A stretch of DNA of 64,000 nucleotides, from assembly GCF_001645185.1 (NCBI RefSeq), contig NZ_LXTQ01000001.1, positions 744,001-808,000 on the forward strand, read 5' to 3'. Under the pieces are notes generated by a model. It made no database searches and was not told the DNA's origin. It saw only the letters and a program-made list of their open reading frames with translations. Made by a program: the position numbers and the translations under genes. This DNA comes from Methylobacillus sp. MM3 (GTDB lineage: Bacteria; Pseudomonadota; Gammaproteobacteria; Burkholderiales; Methylophilaceae). Position 1 is the stretch's first letter. Every line of letters starts with the position of its first letter. Below, piece after piece: positions 63,695 to 64,000 of the stretch.

Positions 63695-64000
63695 ATGTCT
63701 TCTTCCCAACTTCTTCAGCAGCTTCAATCGCTATTCCCGGCAGAACGCGTATTCACCGACCCGGTGGATTGCTACGCCTACAGCTACGACAATTCGCGCA
63801 ATTTCCTCCCGCCGATCGCGGTCGTGTTTCCGCTGACGGCCGAAGAAGTGCAAGCCGTAGTGCGCCTGTGCAACGAACATAAAATCCCTGTCGTCCCGCG
63901 CGGACGCGGCACCGGCACCGCCGGCGGCAGCGTACCGGAACAGGGCGGCGTGGCGTTGTCGCTGGAGCGCATGAATCGCATTCTTTCTATCGACCCGGAC
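63695..64000 (+). CDS. GlcD-type FAD-linked oxidase (3' end cut by window)
   Basis: Only the first 102 residues are in the window. They show the start of a FAD-binding type 4 (PCMH) domain: DPVDCYAYSYDNS, PLTAEEVQAVVRLCNEHKIPVVPRG and GTGTAGGSVP, the pyrophosphate-binding loop. This matches glycolate oxidase subunit GlcD or a related D-lactate dehydrogenase. Which one it is cannot be told from this part. Confidence 0.85.
   Translation, partial: MSSSQLLQQLQSLFPAERVFTDPVDCYAYSYDNSRNFLPPIAVVFPLTAEEVQAVVRLCNEHKIPVVPRGRGTGTAGGSVPEQGGVALSLERMNRILSIDPD

Overview
The window looks like a contiguous piece of a Gram-negative bacterial chromosome, most plausibly a betaproteobacterium of the Nitrosomonadales type (relatives of Gallionella or Sideroxydans). 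That placement is inference. It rests on the homodimeric AceE plus a lipoyl-bearing LpdA, the CheV-CheV-CheY-CheZ-CheA block beside a FleSR-controlled flagellar locus, recJ next to an RpfE-type gene, and moderately GC-rich, densely packed genes. I see no tRNA, rRNA, CRISPR array, insertion sequence or prophage.

Layout. 1-5.7 kb: a phospholipase D/VTT membrane protein running off the left edge, an ammonium transporter gene with a convincing sigma54/NtrC promoter, and a two-domain PPK2 enzyme. 5.1-19.6 kb: flagellar genes, all on the minus strand, transcribed as fleS-fleR, then fliE-F-G-H-I-J-K, then (after a terminator) fliL-M-N-O-P-Q-R. The last group ends in an unrecognised 224-residue protein built of two copies of one unit. 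20.1-25.1 kb: plus-strand chemotaxis block (two tandem cheV, cheY, cheZ, cheA). 25.2-28.9 kb: a degenerate EAL-HDOD protein, the type IV pilus ATPase PilU, a DUF3301 protein and GluQ. 29-41 kb: mostly housekeeping genes (Hsp33, a c-di-GMP enzyme, two RNA modification enzymes, a MAPEG-like protein, RhlE, ferredoxin-NADP reductase, RecJ, RpfE type), with a small group of stress-like genes at 36.7-38.1 kb.

40.9-48.6 kb: six plus-strand genes with gaps of 1-9 bases or an overlap: SixA phosphatase, TonB-dependent receptor, periplasmic binding protein, HAMP-GGDEF-EAL membrane protein, ParA-like ATPase and a CYTH-CHAD protein. This is the strongest candidate for an uncharacterised system. I read it as an envelope sensing module that feeds into c-di-GMP. 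48.7-52 kb: a DUF6394 membrane protein, a potassium channel with two RCK domains and an MFS transporter. 52.1-57.6 kb: envelope proteins (glycine-zipper protein, YHS-like/pentapeptide-repeat protein, a DUF882 peptidase with an L,D-transpeptidase), a small unknown gene, YhcH and an M17 aminopeptidase. 57.8-63.6 kb: pyruvate dehydrogenase aceE-aceF-lpdA, with an inverted-repeat element between aceF and lpdA. The right edge cuts a GlcD-type FAD oxidase.

Functionally, motility, type IV pilus retraction and c-di-GMP signalling dominate the first half and the 41-46 kb operon. Nitrogen sensing, polyphosphate metabolism, cell-wall remodelling and central carbon metabolism make up the rest.
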